Of a stretch of 64,000 nt of DNA, positions 21,555-33,785 are shown piece after piece; positions within the stretch are counted from its first letter, which is position 1; every line of letters begins with the position of its first letter. The stretch is from positions 62,182,186 to 62,246,185 of the forward strand of contig OU342630.1 of NCBI GenBank assembly GCA_910589415.1, read 5' to 3'. The translations under genes and the position numbers were made by a program. Source of the stretch: Malachius bipustulatus. Lineage: Eukaryota; Arthropoda; Insecta; Coleoptera; Melyridae. The notes under the pieces are model-generated. The model did not search any database, was not told where the DNA came from, and saw only the letters and a program-made list of their open reading frames with translations.

Positions 21555-23420
21555 TACTGAGGTGGAACTCCCCTTTAAACATTCCCTTTAAAGTAGGTGC
21601 AACAGTGTTTTTCTTATTGTTATAAAGGGTTGAAAGTTCCAGTAACTGTTAGTGTTTTAGGTATCTTTAATTTACAGGTGAGAAGTATAAAAACTGTGAA
21701 AAAAATTGAAGAAAATTCCACAAAGTCCGCAGTAGTTTTCGAATAAAAAATAAAATACTATCGTGCAAAACACACGTCTCATCTACATTTATCTAATAAT
21801 TTTACAAATATTTAAATTAATTTACTCAAAAATTATAACAAAAAATTTATTGAGATAAGTGAGACTTTCGATTATTCCTGCCAATAAAACGATAAGACTA
21901 CCACCAAAAATTGCTCTAATTAGTATTTTTTATTTTTTATTTTATTTTTATGCCAATCAAAATAAATAATTCAGAGAAGGAAACGCCGAAAGGAGAGGTT
22001 TCGAATTTTTTTAAGGATCTCACTAACTCCAACCAGAAAGAACAATATTTTTAATGATGTAACATATTTGGAGAAAAAAAAAATAAATGGTAAAAAAAAT
22101 TGACATTTTGACATTTATGTTGAGGTATTTAGAAAATAGAGTTTCTTCAGAATATGTGAATATCCAAGATAGCCTTGTCCGTTTGGTGCGCGATTTCAAA
22201 CACGTCATAAAATTCTCTAAAGCTTTCCCTATTTAAACGTTCTCGTATCTCCATCAGCAGCCGAGACCCCAATAATACCTGCAGCATCGATCTGGGACAC
22301 ACTGTATAACTACATTTTTAATAATTGAATACCTACTCATGATGAATTAAAAAAAAATCAGCGAACTCCCGCTTTAAAAGCCCTATAAAAATGAGATACG
22401 CTTCAAAAGCTCGACTAGAGTATGGTGACGAAGGAAACTTCTAAGGACATTTAAATTTATGCTCCTTCATTATATAAAAAACTTCCTTTCCTAATGAAAT
22501 ACTGGGTAAGTTAATTCTGTTGTACGTCTTCGCCCAAACTACAAGAAACTTTACCGTTTCAAGAACCTTGCAAATTATGTCTTTGGCCTGAGATCGAATT
22601 ACCGGGAGTGATTAAAGTGAAAGTTTGAGGCAGTTTCTGGCGTGTCTAATGTAAATTATCCCAATATTCGAGCCATGAATCGCGAAACAAAGCCTTAGAG
22701 ATGTCCCTGTATAAATTACCGAACTCGGTCTCCCATTTCAAATGGTTCCCCTTGGAAAATTGAAACTTAATCAGTTTAAAACTCGTTTGTCATTTCTTCA
22801 AATGATTTTAAGCGTGCCGTTGACAAATTCGAAAGTAATTTTTTGGTAGTTTGCATGTAAAGCAGACGTTTACTGCGGGAAGCTGAAGTTTCTCTCGTTG
22901 CGAAGATATAATTTTCCGCCGTGGAGGGTGATTTGAATATAATTTGGGTACTGCGTATAAAATAAAAGGTGTATAATGTATAAGGAAGGTGTATTAATTT
23001 TATATGAATATTACGTATATTTTTATTGAAAAATGATATGAAACGATCGAAAAGGGACCCAAAATTCTTCAAAATAACCAACTTTTTGACTCTTAAAAAG
23101 TACCTCAGATTTATAGACCCCTAGTTCAAAATGTATCAAGAATGGTTGAACAGTATCAAAAAATTCCAACAAACCTTCAAAAATCCTCATTTCTAGACAC
23201 TCGTAAAATGTCTGCTTATTTCTGGATTATATGTATATACGTGCACCTAGAAAAAAATGTTTGAATTCATCAAAAGAAACAAGTCAAAATACATAAGTTT
23301 TTAGACACTTTTTAGACACATTAAGACTTCACTTCATGAAAAAAGTTGTAAAAAAATCAACAAAAAAGAACCAAAGAACCATGCTGTTCATTGACATAGT
23401 GCTGTGAGAAGAGGTAGAAA
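21555..23420. other. Intergenic or intronic stretch with lone transposon end
   Basis: A GGGACACACTGTATA terminus at about 22294-22308 has no partner. A 101-codon minus ORF (22776-23081) has no recognisable domain. Confidence 0.4.
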
Positions 23421-23423
23421 GTG

Positions 23424-23456
23424 TAGACACGTTTCGTCCTACTTGGGACTCATCAG
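23424..23456 (-). ncRNA. Hammerhead ribozyme core (type I, short stem III)
   Basis: On the minus strand: CTGATGA, stem II GTCC-CAAGTA-GGAC, GAAA, then ACGTGTC ending in the GTC cleavage triplet. The predicted cut is between 23426 and 23425. Stem III is only AC/GT with a tiny loop, as in hammerheads of Penelope-like retroelements and retrozymes. Stem I is partial: the outer GGTA (23467-23464) can pair with TACC, and TGT with ACA next to the core, with a U-U mismatch at the first position. No Penelope reverse transcriptase and no second copy were seen nearby, so this is probably a relic. Confidence 0.7.
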
Positions 23457-23467
23457 AACAATGTACC

Positions 23468-25370
23468 TATCTTACTAATACACAGGACAGTTTTGATCAC
23501 GCATAATCTCCGTGAGTGGCTTATAGCTTAATAAAAAAATAAACGTTAATCTACAGTTTGAAGTGTAAATTTATAGTTGAAAGTGTAAATTTACAGTTTG
23601 AAAAAAATTATGAAAGAAAAAATTGACGGAAAACAATGGCAGCTTAGCGCTTTCGTAATTTTGACATCACTTGGTTAGCGTATAGAGTTAGCTTAGTCTA
23701 CAACTTGTTGCTAAAAGGTTGAGAAGTTTTGTTGCTCCAAGAACTCCTTCAAGAAAAATAAACGATCTCAAACTATCTCATCAGTCAAACATTGAAGTAT
23801 GTAATCATTAATTTATTCTGAATTTTTTCTTAATCTTATATTAACAATAATATAACGAGATTTTGCATATCTGTCTTTTTTATATTAACGTTGTACGGTA
23901 AAATTCTCTGCGAAAGTAAAAGTTATCCGTTAAGCTTCAGCGAAAACTTTGGTGAAGTTTCTTATGCGAAGTTTTCGCTGAATATTACAGCTATAATATA
24001 ATAAGGCTCTCAAGGTCCTGGAAGATATTTCTGCGTTTTTTTTATCTTGCAAACTGCTTTCCCGATAATAGACCTTACATTCATTTCCACCCATCCCGGA
24101 ATCCAAGAAATGTAAATGTGGGTATACGTTTCATGTTCGCGGTTCGTGCTTTCCGCGCACCAAGGCACATTCCCGTTTCCTGGCCAGTTGATTTAAAAGT
24201 CTGAATAGCGGCTCAATCTGTTACAGTCATACGGTACTCTTTGTTATTAAAGACAAAGATTCATTGCTGATCATAAAATACAGGTCACGCGAATTGCAGG
24301 CACGTCTGTTATCACTAGTGAAAGGTCAGGAATGTTAGAACATGACAAGGTTGTCGGGCCGCTGAAATAAACTCTCCCAAATTTAACGCAATTTTCTTAT
24401 TAATTAACTCTCATAATTTATTCGGAAAGAACGTGATTTCTTCTATGATTAATTACTATACTATATGATTTTTTTTTACTTATTTTTTTCTTTCTTTAAT
24501 AATTATTATAAAAATTATCAGTCTAAAATACGAGTAAAACCCTCTTAAAAAAGCATTAAAAAATGCTTGCTACTGCCTGCGCATTCATAGGCGTCAAAGA
24601 ATATTTAAATTTGAGGTTAAATTTCTAGCTTATAATTTTCACCGCCAGGAATGCACCACGGTGTAAAAAGTGTTGCATATATTGAATCAATGTTACCTAC
24701 TATTACGCGATCAATAATACACAAATGTACGAACTTCTACATACTTTTATTACTTACCTGTTCAGCTATAAAAGTACAGGTACAACAACATCGGAACGTC
24801 ACTGTTTCATCAAAGCAGAAATTATGAGTTTATTTGATTCAACCGATTGATTTTTTTTATGACGGCATGCAAATAGCGTTGGTGAACAGTTAACATTTGG
24901 ACACCTTGTATACATTTCCGCTCTCGTATGTTGAAAGTTGTACAAGGCCACTTTGGAATATATTTTTTAGAGCTATAGCTTGTGACGTTCAGTTAATTAG
25001 GGCCAGCTTAGCCCGAATCGACCGGACATCACTTTAATTGCATCCTTCCAAGTATTTCCTAAGGATCTGCTTTCTGTTCCGGAAACATCCGTTCTGAATA
25101 TTTAAACCCCATTCAGACTTCTTGATCTCCAGTATTTTAACCCGCAGAATTAATCTAGTCTTTTAGGGGACTTCCCATAGAACTAGCAGGAAATAATTAA
25201 TATTCATCAACAGTGGAGAAATATTTCTGTGCAAGGAACCTACACAGGTAGTTAGTTGCAGATTCTGGAATAACCAGCTTCATATGTCGGGAACTGTACA
25301 ATTATTATTGTACATTCTGCTCCATCACTAATGTCCAGGGGCCAAATAGGGATTAATTTCGATTCAGTAC
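23468..25370. other. AT-rich stretch with one transposon end
   Basis: A TTTGGACACCTTGTATAC terminus lies near 24896-24914 without a partner. The segment 24060-24330 is somewhat GC-richer but encodes nothing recognisable. Confidence 0.4.
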
Positions 25371-25737
25371 TAAATGTATGAGTCACTAAGAAGTTCCAAA
25401 TTGACATTAAATTGAAAAAGGCGATATATTTCATCCGTTCTAAGTGTATAAGTCACTAAGTGCCAAATTGACGAATTAATTAAAAACGAGGATATAATAT
25501 GTTCATTCATTACTAAGTGAATGAATGACTAAAAAGCTCCAAATTGACGTTAGATTGAAAAAGGAAATATACTTTAATCATCACTAAGTGCATGAGTTGA
25601 GCGAGTCACTAATACATTCTAAATTGACATTAAATTAATTAAAGGGGATATATTTTAATCGTCTCTAAGTGCAAGAGTCACTGAGAAGCTCAAAATGGAT
25701 ATAAATTGAAAAAGCGATATATTTTATCTATCACTAA

Positions 25738-25968
25738 GGGCCGGTTGCACAAACGTAAATTAAAAATTTTCAGATAATTACTGATTTTAAAATGCTCTGT
25801 ATTATAAAAATATTGGTCTGATCTTGCTTAAAATAAGTTTTAATCCCTTTAAGAAGAGTTAATTACCTATAAAAAATTAAAGATATATATTCGCCATATT
25901 TTCCAAATTTACAACTTAAAATCAGTAATTATCTCAAAAATTTTAATTTACGTTTGTGCAACCGGCCC
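25738..25968. mobile_element. 231-bp MITE in the tandem array
   Basis: Perfect ends GGGCCGGTTGCACAAACG / CGTTTGTGCAACCGGCCC with TAA on both sides (25735-25737, 25969-25971). Same family as 10328-10563. It sits in the TCAC-TAA-GTG site that starts a monomer. Confidence 0.9.
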
Positions 25969-26347
25969 TAAGTGTAGGAATCACTAAGAAGTGCCAAAGT
26001 GTCGTTAGATTGACAAAGGAAATATACTTCAATCATCACTAAGTGAAGGAGTCATTAAGAAGTGCCAACTTGACATTAAATTTGAAAAGGAGATATATTT
26101 TATTCATCACTAAATGCAGGAGTCACTAAGAAGTTCTAAATTGACGAATTAATTGATAAAGAGGATTGAGGATATTCATTCATCCTAAGTGTATGAGTCA
26201 CTAAGAAGTGCCAAATTGACGTAAGATTGAAAAAGGAAATATACTTCAATCATCACTAAGTGAATGAGTCACTAAAAAGCTCGAAATTGACGTTGGATTG
26301 AAAAGGGGATATACTTCAAACATCACTAAGTGCATATGCGTCACTAA

Positions 26348-26512
26348 TGTCCGTATTCATCAAACTTCAAAATTTAACTCTGGGGTTATATTTTGAATTT
26401 TCTGACAGCTGATTGGTCTAATGCTCAAACCCTACGAACGCTACGAATTCTAAACCAATGACATGTTCCAAAATATAACCCCAGGGGTTATATTTATTGA
26501 TGAATACGGGCC
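26348..26512 (+). mobile_element. 165-bp MITE in the tandem array
   Basis: Same family as 4803-4967. TAA target duplication at 26345-26347 and 26513-26515. It occupies the second CACTAAG site of a monomer (GTCAC-TAA-GAG). Confidence 0.9.
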
Positions 26513-26733
26513 TAAGAGTTTCCAAACTGACATTAAATTGAAAAAAAGCTATATTGTGTAGGATTTCATTCATCACTAAGTGTAGGAGTCACCAAGAAGT
26601 TCCAAATTGACGAATTAATTGAAAAAGGGCAAATTTTTCATATATTTCGAGTAAACTATAAAAAGTAACACTGTCAGAAAAGGCTGCTTGTTCATTTTTC
26701 TAATAATTTTTATTCGCCATCCACTTTATTGTT

Positions 26734-26734
26734 G

Positions 26735-26777
<43 letters not shown>

Positions 26778-26784
26778 TCACACT
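26734..26784 (+). repeat. (CT)n(CA)n compound microsatellite
   Basis: About 29 bases of CT repeat followed directly by about 20 bases of CA repeat. Confidence 0.95.
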
Positions 26785-29665
26785 GAGTTTCACTTTACAG
26801 CTTCCATTCTTAGTAGATATGATTGGAACATTTTTTTCATGACAATTTATGTGGGGGATTTTAAATTAAATTTCAATCTGAGGAATTGTTCTGATTCAAA
26901 GAAGTTTTCGCGGTGACAGAGAAAACTCTTCAGACATGGCAGGAGTGCAGGGACGTGAAAAATGGGGAACAAGGAAGCGATTAATCAGCAAGGAACAAGG
27001 CGTGTGGTGGAAGGAAAATAGAGACCTTGGATGTTTACATTGCGAGAATTTTAGCCGATACGTTCTTTAAAATAGTCTGATAAATCATCGGGTATTCATT
27101 ATGGAAGCAGGCCAATCTATGACAGGTCTGGATAAAGGATACCTATTAAGGCAACCAATTTTCGTGAAAGGTTATTCTCTGAAAATAGATTAACGGGTAA
27201 TTTGGAGGTAGAATGGATTTTGTGTTGGAGATAGTTACATTCTAACGGATTCTAATTAAAACGTTAAACTTCTCGACAATGAAAACCGATCCTGCAGATA
27301 GATTACCCCTCATCCTGCATATTTTACATGCTATAGGAGGTATAGAATTAGGAATATTCACCACCAAATTAATTTAGAGTACCTCATATAATAATACCTA
27401 TCTAATTAAACCAATATTTAGAACTATGGCATCTCGCTTCTACCTATATCTATAGAATGTTCGGAAGTAATGGCTTACAGTCAATAATAATAATTATTAT
27501 TAGACGAGTAGGTAACTATTTTAAAGGTGTTGGTGGCCTTGGTTCAATAATTCAGTTTTTTCCTTTTACTTTACTTTTTCAGACTAAGTTATCTTTTATC
27601 ATAAATCTAATTGGGAATTTTAGTTAGATGTCTGTATGAAATATTAGGGTTTTGCAAAGTTTCAGGTTTCCATGACCCTTTTCTCAACTTTTCATTTCCC
27701 GCTTTAGATGTCAAATGGAAATGGTTATGAGAACTGGGATACAATATTCTTTCATTAGGAATAGGAACGACGCTTACATGAAGAAAATAATAAAAAGTTA
27801 ATTTCACCCTTTTACATTACATAAATATCAGTAGGCCCGACGGGAAGTTCCGGCAAATCAGTTGTCCTGCGATTTATGTGCTTTAATAACTATCAAAGTC
27901 TGCACCTTTGCGTTATTATCCTTCTACTTTATGAAAACATAAATTAACTTCAAAGTAAGAACGGGAGACATTTTTCCGGCAATGAGTAACTGAAATAAAA
28001 TTCAATTTCGATCCGGGGAGACGTAAGCTTCGAGTTAAGGGTTTCGATAATAAATCATTCCCTCAGGTTTTGCTCGTGGATGGATTTATCTCCACCATAC
28101 CACCTGTTTCTTCGTCTCAGTTTCCGGACACGTAGTTTCGGCAAAAGAATGCACTTGGAAACCGCAAATAAGATGTTGAGTTCCCACAGAGAGTAGCCGA
28201 TAGAATGGCAAGCTGGAGAAGAAGTAGAAAGGAAACAGCATTGGATGGGAGATGTCCAATTATAGGAATCGAGCTTTTCAGTTTTCGAGAAGAGTAGGAG
28301 AAGTCCTCCCGCGTTATTTGAGTTTAACTGTAAGAGGTATCTTTCAGTCTCTTTACTAGACCGTACTAATTGATACAAATTTGTCTTTTAGAAAATTAAT
28401 CAGTGATCACTTTCTAACCAGTATACATACGTGTATTTTATACTCGTGTCTGTTTAAGGCGAACAAATGGTATACAAGGCAACATATTATGTAGAGTGAG
28501 ATAAGTCTGGTATAAAATGAATAGTTTCCTTAAAAATGAGTTTTCGTCCGAATAAAAGCTCGGACAGGTTAATTTAATTTTTTTGTTTTACATTCTATCT
28601 ATCATGCTAAAGAGATTGCTGCATCATAGAGAAATTATTAAATACATAATAAGTACTTATGCACTTATTTTTTCAAAGTACCTAAACCTTTTTTCCATCA
28701 GAAATTGATTTTCTTCTTCTGAACTCGCTTGAAATTAAAGGTTCCCAAATAATGGTCTCTCAAAAGTCAGAAAGTCACAGAAGTTGGTTTGTCGAATCTT
28801 CAAGGTGAAATCGATTCAAAGAATCTTCTTAGAAATGAAGAAAAATGATTGGAAAAATCAATAAAATAAAAAAAAATTATAAGATTTTCAATATCAATAG
28901 TTTTCTTGTAATATTGCGATAAAGTGTGATTCGGCGATTGGTGTGCATGGTATTTGCGGTTTTCTTGTTCCTTATTCTATCCATGATTAGGTACTTATCT
29001 GGAATTAGTAACTATACTTCGGTTCCGAATCGGAAGAGACCCAATCAGATTTGAAATAAAGTTTCATCTTCATCTGGTGATTCAAAGAAGTCGGATTTAA
29101 ATGTGTTCGAGACTCACCTATTTTAATAATTTTATCCGAATCCCCCTGAAAATCCGTCTCATCTGCTTCGCACTTATCTTTACGAACTTTTTTGCCCGAA
29201 ATCGAAAGTTAAATAATTAAACATGGCAGCTAAAAATGAAAAGTGTGATTACACTGCTGCCATAGGCGGGGACATTCTGGTGTTTTTAGCTTTGAAAATT
29301 TCATAACGCGTAAATTGACTTCTTGCTTCTTTTCATGTTGCACTTTTTAAGTGATGCGGTAGTATTACATAATTACTATACCGAGTAGCTGCATCCAAGT
29401 TTTTTTTCTCGCTTTTGATTACAAGGAATTCTCAGGAAATTCTCGTGCGTCACCAGCATTAGCACTTTGTGTGCTAGTTTAACAACTAATGTTGCTGTTT
29501 GTACAGTCTTCAGAGTTATCAATAATCCCGGTATTAAGAAATCAAATAAAGCTGCAATTTCTGGATCGAAGAGAATTAACTCGATGATGACGTGAAGTAT
29601 ATGCTACTCGTCGAAAATTTCATGCTGCATTTTTTAGAAATGACATTAGCACTTCAGAAACAATT
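26785..29665. other. Long stretch without recognised genes
   Basis: Unique-looking AT-rich sequence. ORFs of 66 codons (27607-27807, minus) and 107 codons (28055-28378, minus) lack a domain and are taken as chance. Confidence 0.4.
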
Positions 29666-30070
29666 CTATTCCAGTTATACCGGAAGTCGGCAACAACTTG
29701 GTTATTTTAAAAAGGACACCCTGTACATTGATACTTTTTTACTTGTTGAGTTATCATAAAAATTAAAAATGTATCAATGTACAGGTGTCCTGTTTAAAAT
29801 AACGAAGTTGATGGCGACTTCCGGCATAATCGGAAGTTCCCCAGTTTTCACGATATTTTCATTAAAGTTGGTGATGTTGAAACTGCCAAATACAAATTCT
29901 CAAAAAAAATCGCATAAGTATTTCGTGAGATATGGCTCTCGTTATGAAACAGCCTGTATCTCCGTAACTGAAAAACTTTTATCAGCATTTTTTTTTTCAT
30001 TAATGATTATTATTTTGTCCTAAGCTTTTATTTCCCAAGTTTATGCTATAGGTTAAGAATCACCCTGTAT
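29666..30070. mobile_element. Asymmetric foldback element
   Basis: The centre near 29737 is flanked by TACATTGATAC / GTATCAATGTAC, then GACACCCTGTA mirrored by TACAGGTGTCCTG, and CGGAAGTCGGCAACAACTTGGTTATTTTAAA mirrored on the right. The right arm keeps ACTTCCGG-N5-TCGGAAGT (29817-29837) and continues to CACCCTGTA at 30070. The left arm is cut short at about 29666. Confidence 0.75.
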
Positions 30071-30413
30071 ATTACGCATATTTAGATACACATAAATATA
30101 TTACAATCATATTCAGAAGAAGAACGGGCAAGTTATGCTCCACTGACAGCTGCTTTCCGCTTACGTTCAGTCCCCGCAGCTCTCTAGTCGGCAAAACTGA
30201 TCAGGTATCTTCCAATTCGGAATCGCAGTATAGGTCTGTTTTTCTTCATCAGGAAAAGTTAGTCTACCATTTTTATTACTCCTTATCTCTTGGTGTGATG
30301 AATTACTTCGACAATTTTCCCAAGGGTTGTTGTGCTGAAAACTTTTTCCTGAATATCGATGGTAATGGGGTGTTCTATAATATCATGATTTCTTATAAAA
30401 ATCCTTTACAATA
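30071..30413. other. Gap, nothing recognised
   Basis: Mixed-composition sequence between two foldback elements. No ORF and no repeat were identified. Confidence 0.4.
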
Positions 30414-30875
30414 TACAGAGTGAGTCATTGGTAAGGTAAAGCTCGATTACATCCACACCCTCAAAGATATTGAAACGAACCAAAAAGTTCTGCAAAGAGG
30501 AGGCCAAAGTGCAGCTTGATAAATTATTTTCTGGTATACAGAATGGCCCAATTTCGCTGTATATACGCCATGCAACTTTGTTATTTTAAATTTGACACCC
30601 TGTATATTATTACATTTTAACAGCAGCTTACATGACCATGTCTTAACTTTTCATGTGGTATCCTATCATGTAGCTGAAATTTTTATGTACAGGGTGATGA
30701 AAATTTATCTGATTTTTAATCACCCTGTATAAGAATTTCAATTCACAATAGGATACCGCAAAAATTCAACTGCGAAAACCATTATGATTCAAGTTTCTCA
30801 TAAAATCTATCTGATGAAAAATGTATTAATATACAAGGTGTCCTATTTAAAATAATAAAGTTGACGCACCCTGTA
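30414..30875. mobile_element. 462-bp degenerate sister of the 17731-18585 element
   Basis: The left end TACAGAGTGAGTC and the following TCAAAGATATTGAAACGAACC match the arm of 17731-18585, as do CGCTGTATATACGCCATGCAAC and the inner GACACCCTGTATATTATTACATTTT. The core 30690-30735 is TACAGGGTGATGAAAA mirrored. The right arm is shortened and ends CACCCTGTA at 30875. Confidence 0.8.
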
Positions 30876-32489
30876 AGTATAGATATATCTAGTGAATGGG
30901 AATTTTTTATTTTATTCACACTGCTGATTATTTCATAGAAGATGAAACAATTGAATGTTTTTGAGCTGCATTTTGTTTTTCTACGGATTCTACGGTTATA
31001 GTTAGAATTAATTACAGGAAAGGTGATGACAGATTGGAAACAAACTCATAAAATAATTTACAGAAATTAAATTCCATTTACATCAAATGCCTTGTCATCA
31101 ATCAAACCTCAATCAAATTACCTTAGATTAAGAAAATTACGGAAAATCTTCTTCTTCTTCTTCTTTAGGTTTTTGGCTTTTAGCTTGTTTGTAAGCTATT
31201 TAGCCAGCTCATTACTTTTATTCTTATGCTGTAACCATCAGGGTACTCAGTAAATAGTGTCTGAGATGACTCATTCCCTGAGTGGACTGACTTTTTTTTT
31301 ATTTTGGTTCTTGATGGTGTGAATTGTTGAACTATGGTGGAGGTAGTTAGTTGGGACAGATAGAACAAACAAAGGCGAAGACTTTTCACGCTTGAGGGCA
31401 ACAGCCAAGCGACTTACACAGACCGAAACGTTGCCTCGGAAACAAGAACCCAGGATAGGTGAAGAAAGATAGATCTGAAATAAAATTAATAAAATCTCCA
31501 ATAACATTCCAAACTGTACTGACCTGATAGCACTAGCACTACTAACACTCTTCAAATGATCTTCCTTTGAAAACTTTCAAAATTACACTTTCATGAACAG
31601 CTGCGCTCTGGATATACCATGACAGGTAACTAAAATGAGAATGACATTTCCGAACGATATTTTTTGTCGATTGGCAGCTATTATTTCCACCCGAGATGAG
31701 AGCCTCAGTTAATTCTAGAGTTAATTTAATTAAATTAAGCGACAGCTAAATGCAGAGCAGCTGACACGTCATGTCAGCTGTCTAGAACAGCTGACGAATA
31801 TTCGATATGACTGCCTTCCAGAATTTACACGAACAAGAGGAACAGATGCTCGATGATCCTAACCTCTGTTTCAAATAAATCGAAAATAATTCACCGTTGC
31901 TAAGTTCTATCACTTCTGTCTCGTAATAATGTACTGGGTGTCTTTTTTGGTTACTGTTTATTTTAAATTTGGTGTCAAAAGGTGACCCGCGAGAAACAAA
32001 AATTTACCTGTGTCCTGTGTCAGTCAGGATTTTCCTCCAAACAAAGCACCAACTCCGACTCCTTCTGAGATACTCACAAATTGATTAATTGGTACTAAAA
32101 AAATGACACAATCCTAAAAAAAACTACAGTCGCATAGAGAATCAGATTACCTTTTCAATGAGGGGTCACTTGACCCCCTTTTCCATTTAAAAATCTTGAG
32201 ACGGTGGTTGCTGGAGCTAGGGGTTTGTTGCATCAAGATTAAATTTGCTGTCAATGCTCTTCGAGAAACAAAAAATTGACATGTCTCAGGCTTTTCTTCA
32301 AAACAAAATACCAACGGAGTTATTCAGGATGTATAGTTTTCAAAAAAACACCCAGTTATACAGGGTGTTATGTTATATAGGGTGTTTGTTCTATTGAAAA
32401 ATTATTATTACTGGGGAACAGGCAGTGGAAAATTTCATATACATTTCCATATCTAAACAAAATGCTTTATAAACTCATTTTTTGTTAAA
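30876..32489. other. Stretch with a diverged direct repeat
   Basis: Two diverged copies of one segment (CGAGAAACAAAAA, AACAAA-CACCAAC, GAGATACTC) lie at about 31990-32080 and 32265-32340. Lone TACAGGGTGTT and TATAGGGTGTTTGTTC ends lie at about 32358-32390. A 94-codon ORF (31271-31555, minus) has no domain. Confidence 0.4.
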
Positions 32490-33785
32490 TCGTTTCATAA
32501 AGTTGCCATTTTGATTTTTCTTTTAATTTGGAAATGACATTATTTTGGACACAAGTGCCTTAAATGACATACTTTTACGCACTTGTGCTTAAAGGTGACA
32601 TAAACGACAATTAAAAGCAAGTTGTCATGACTCTTCATGAAGCTTGTCACTGTGACGTGCAAAATAAAATAAAAATCTCTAGAGTTCAAAAATTTATATT
32701 TTTTGACGACTTTGAATTAATAAATTGTTGTTTTTTGACGATTTGGCAAAAATCTTGTGTGACACGTTGCAATAGGAGTATTTAAGCACTTTAACGATTG
32801 TCAAACTCGGCCTTCGGCCTCGATTAGCAATTTTTGTCCGAGCTTAAAACACTCCCATTTTGAAATTTGTACATAAAAGTAGTTTTTGTAAAATCGTTTC
32901 ATAAAGTTCCCCTTTTTGATTGTCATTTTAGTTTCGAAATGACATTATTAGGCAAAGAATGCGTACAAGAGATATAGTGACAATTCCTGTAAGTTCCAAG
33001 TAAATTTTCCTGAAGATTTATGATACTATCATTTTGACAATATAAAATACCAATCATTTATTAAGTTCACAAATTTAAATTGAGCACTTTGACGATTGTC
33101 AAACTCGACCAAACAAAAAAACTCGTGTATAACAATTATTTGTGATACAAGTTGCAAAATGGTAGTGTTTTAAGCACGCGACGAAAATTGGAAAACGAGG
33201 CCGAAGGCCGAGTTGCAAAGGCCTATTTTGCAGAGCTGCAGAGTCCCATTTTGTAACTTGCAAAATGGTTTTTTTGTTTGGCCGAGTTTGACAATCGTCA
33301 AAGTGCTTAAACACTCCTTTTGCAATGCGTATCACACAAGAGTGTTTTAAAAGCCTCGTTTGACAATAATCGTCATAGCAATTTGTTGTCATACAAGTTG
33401 TAAAATGGGCACGCGACGAAAAGTACCAAAAGAGGCCGAAGGCCAAGTGTGAGATTGACAATCGTCAACGTGCTTTAACCCTCCTTTTGCAAGGTGTATC
33501 ACGTAAGTTTTTTTGTTACATCGCCAAGAAACAACAATTTATGAATTGTAAGTCGTCAAGAAATATAAATTTGTGAAATCTACTGATCGACATTTTTTAT
33601 TGTCAAAGCGACAGTATCATAAATCTTCACGAAAACTTGTTTTTAATTGTTTTATGTCACTGTTACACAACCATAGTGCTTAAAAGACGTACAAGTGCTT
33701 CTTTTACTTACTTAGTGTTTAAAAGAATGCCATTTGGAAACTAAAATCACAATCGAAATGGCAACTTTATGAATCGATTGAACTT
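32490..33785. repeat. 1.3-kb diverged palindrome with GAGGCCGAAGGCC motifs
   Basis: The left end TTCATAAAGTTGCCATTTTGAT is mirrored by ATCGAAATGGCAACTTTATGAA at the right, followed by GACATTAT, CAAGTGC, GTGACATAAA and AATTAAAA-CAAGTT blocks in mirrored order. A second partial copy of the left end starts at about 32890. Inside, GAGGCCGAAGGCC (or its complement) occurs at about 32809, 33197 and 33432, each next to a TTGTCAAACTCGG or CACGCGACGAAAA segment. A 120-codon ORF (33099-33461) arises from these repeats. Confidence 0.65.

Larger units (their letters stand above)
25371..26640 (+). repeat. Tandem array, about 12 diverged units of 69-81 bp
   Basis: Each unit starts TAAGTG-ATGAGTCACTAAG, then AAGTTCCAAATTGAC, TTAAATTGAAAAAGG, a GATATATTT block and a CATCAC end. 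Starts are at 25371, 25441, 25514, 25585, 25666, 25735, 26040, 26111, 26186, 26257, 26327 and 26577. The sixth and eleventh units are split by MITEs. Two alternating subtypes (TTAAATTG and GAATTAATTG) hint at a higher-order pattern. It looks like a small satellite or minisatellite; no protein is encoded. Confidence 0.9.

Noticed and set aside
25371..26640. CRISPR-like appearance of regularly spaced repeats
   Set aside because: Units are directly adjacent with no unique spacers, and the sequence is eukaryotic.
28055..28378. 107-codon minus-strand ORF
   Set aside because: No domain, no codon pattern, no splice context and no neighbouring exon.
33099..33461. 120-codon minus-strand ORF
   Set aside because: Lies within the repeated modules of the 32490-33785 palindrome; its internal repeats reflect the DNA repeats.
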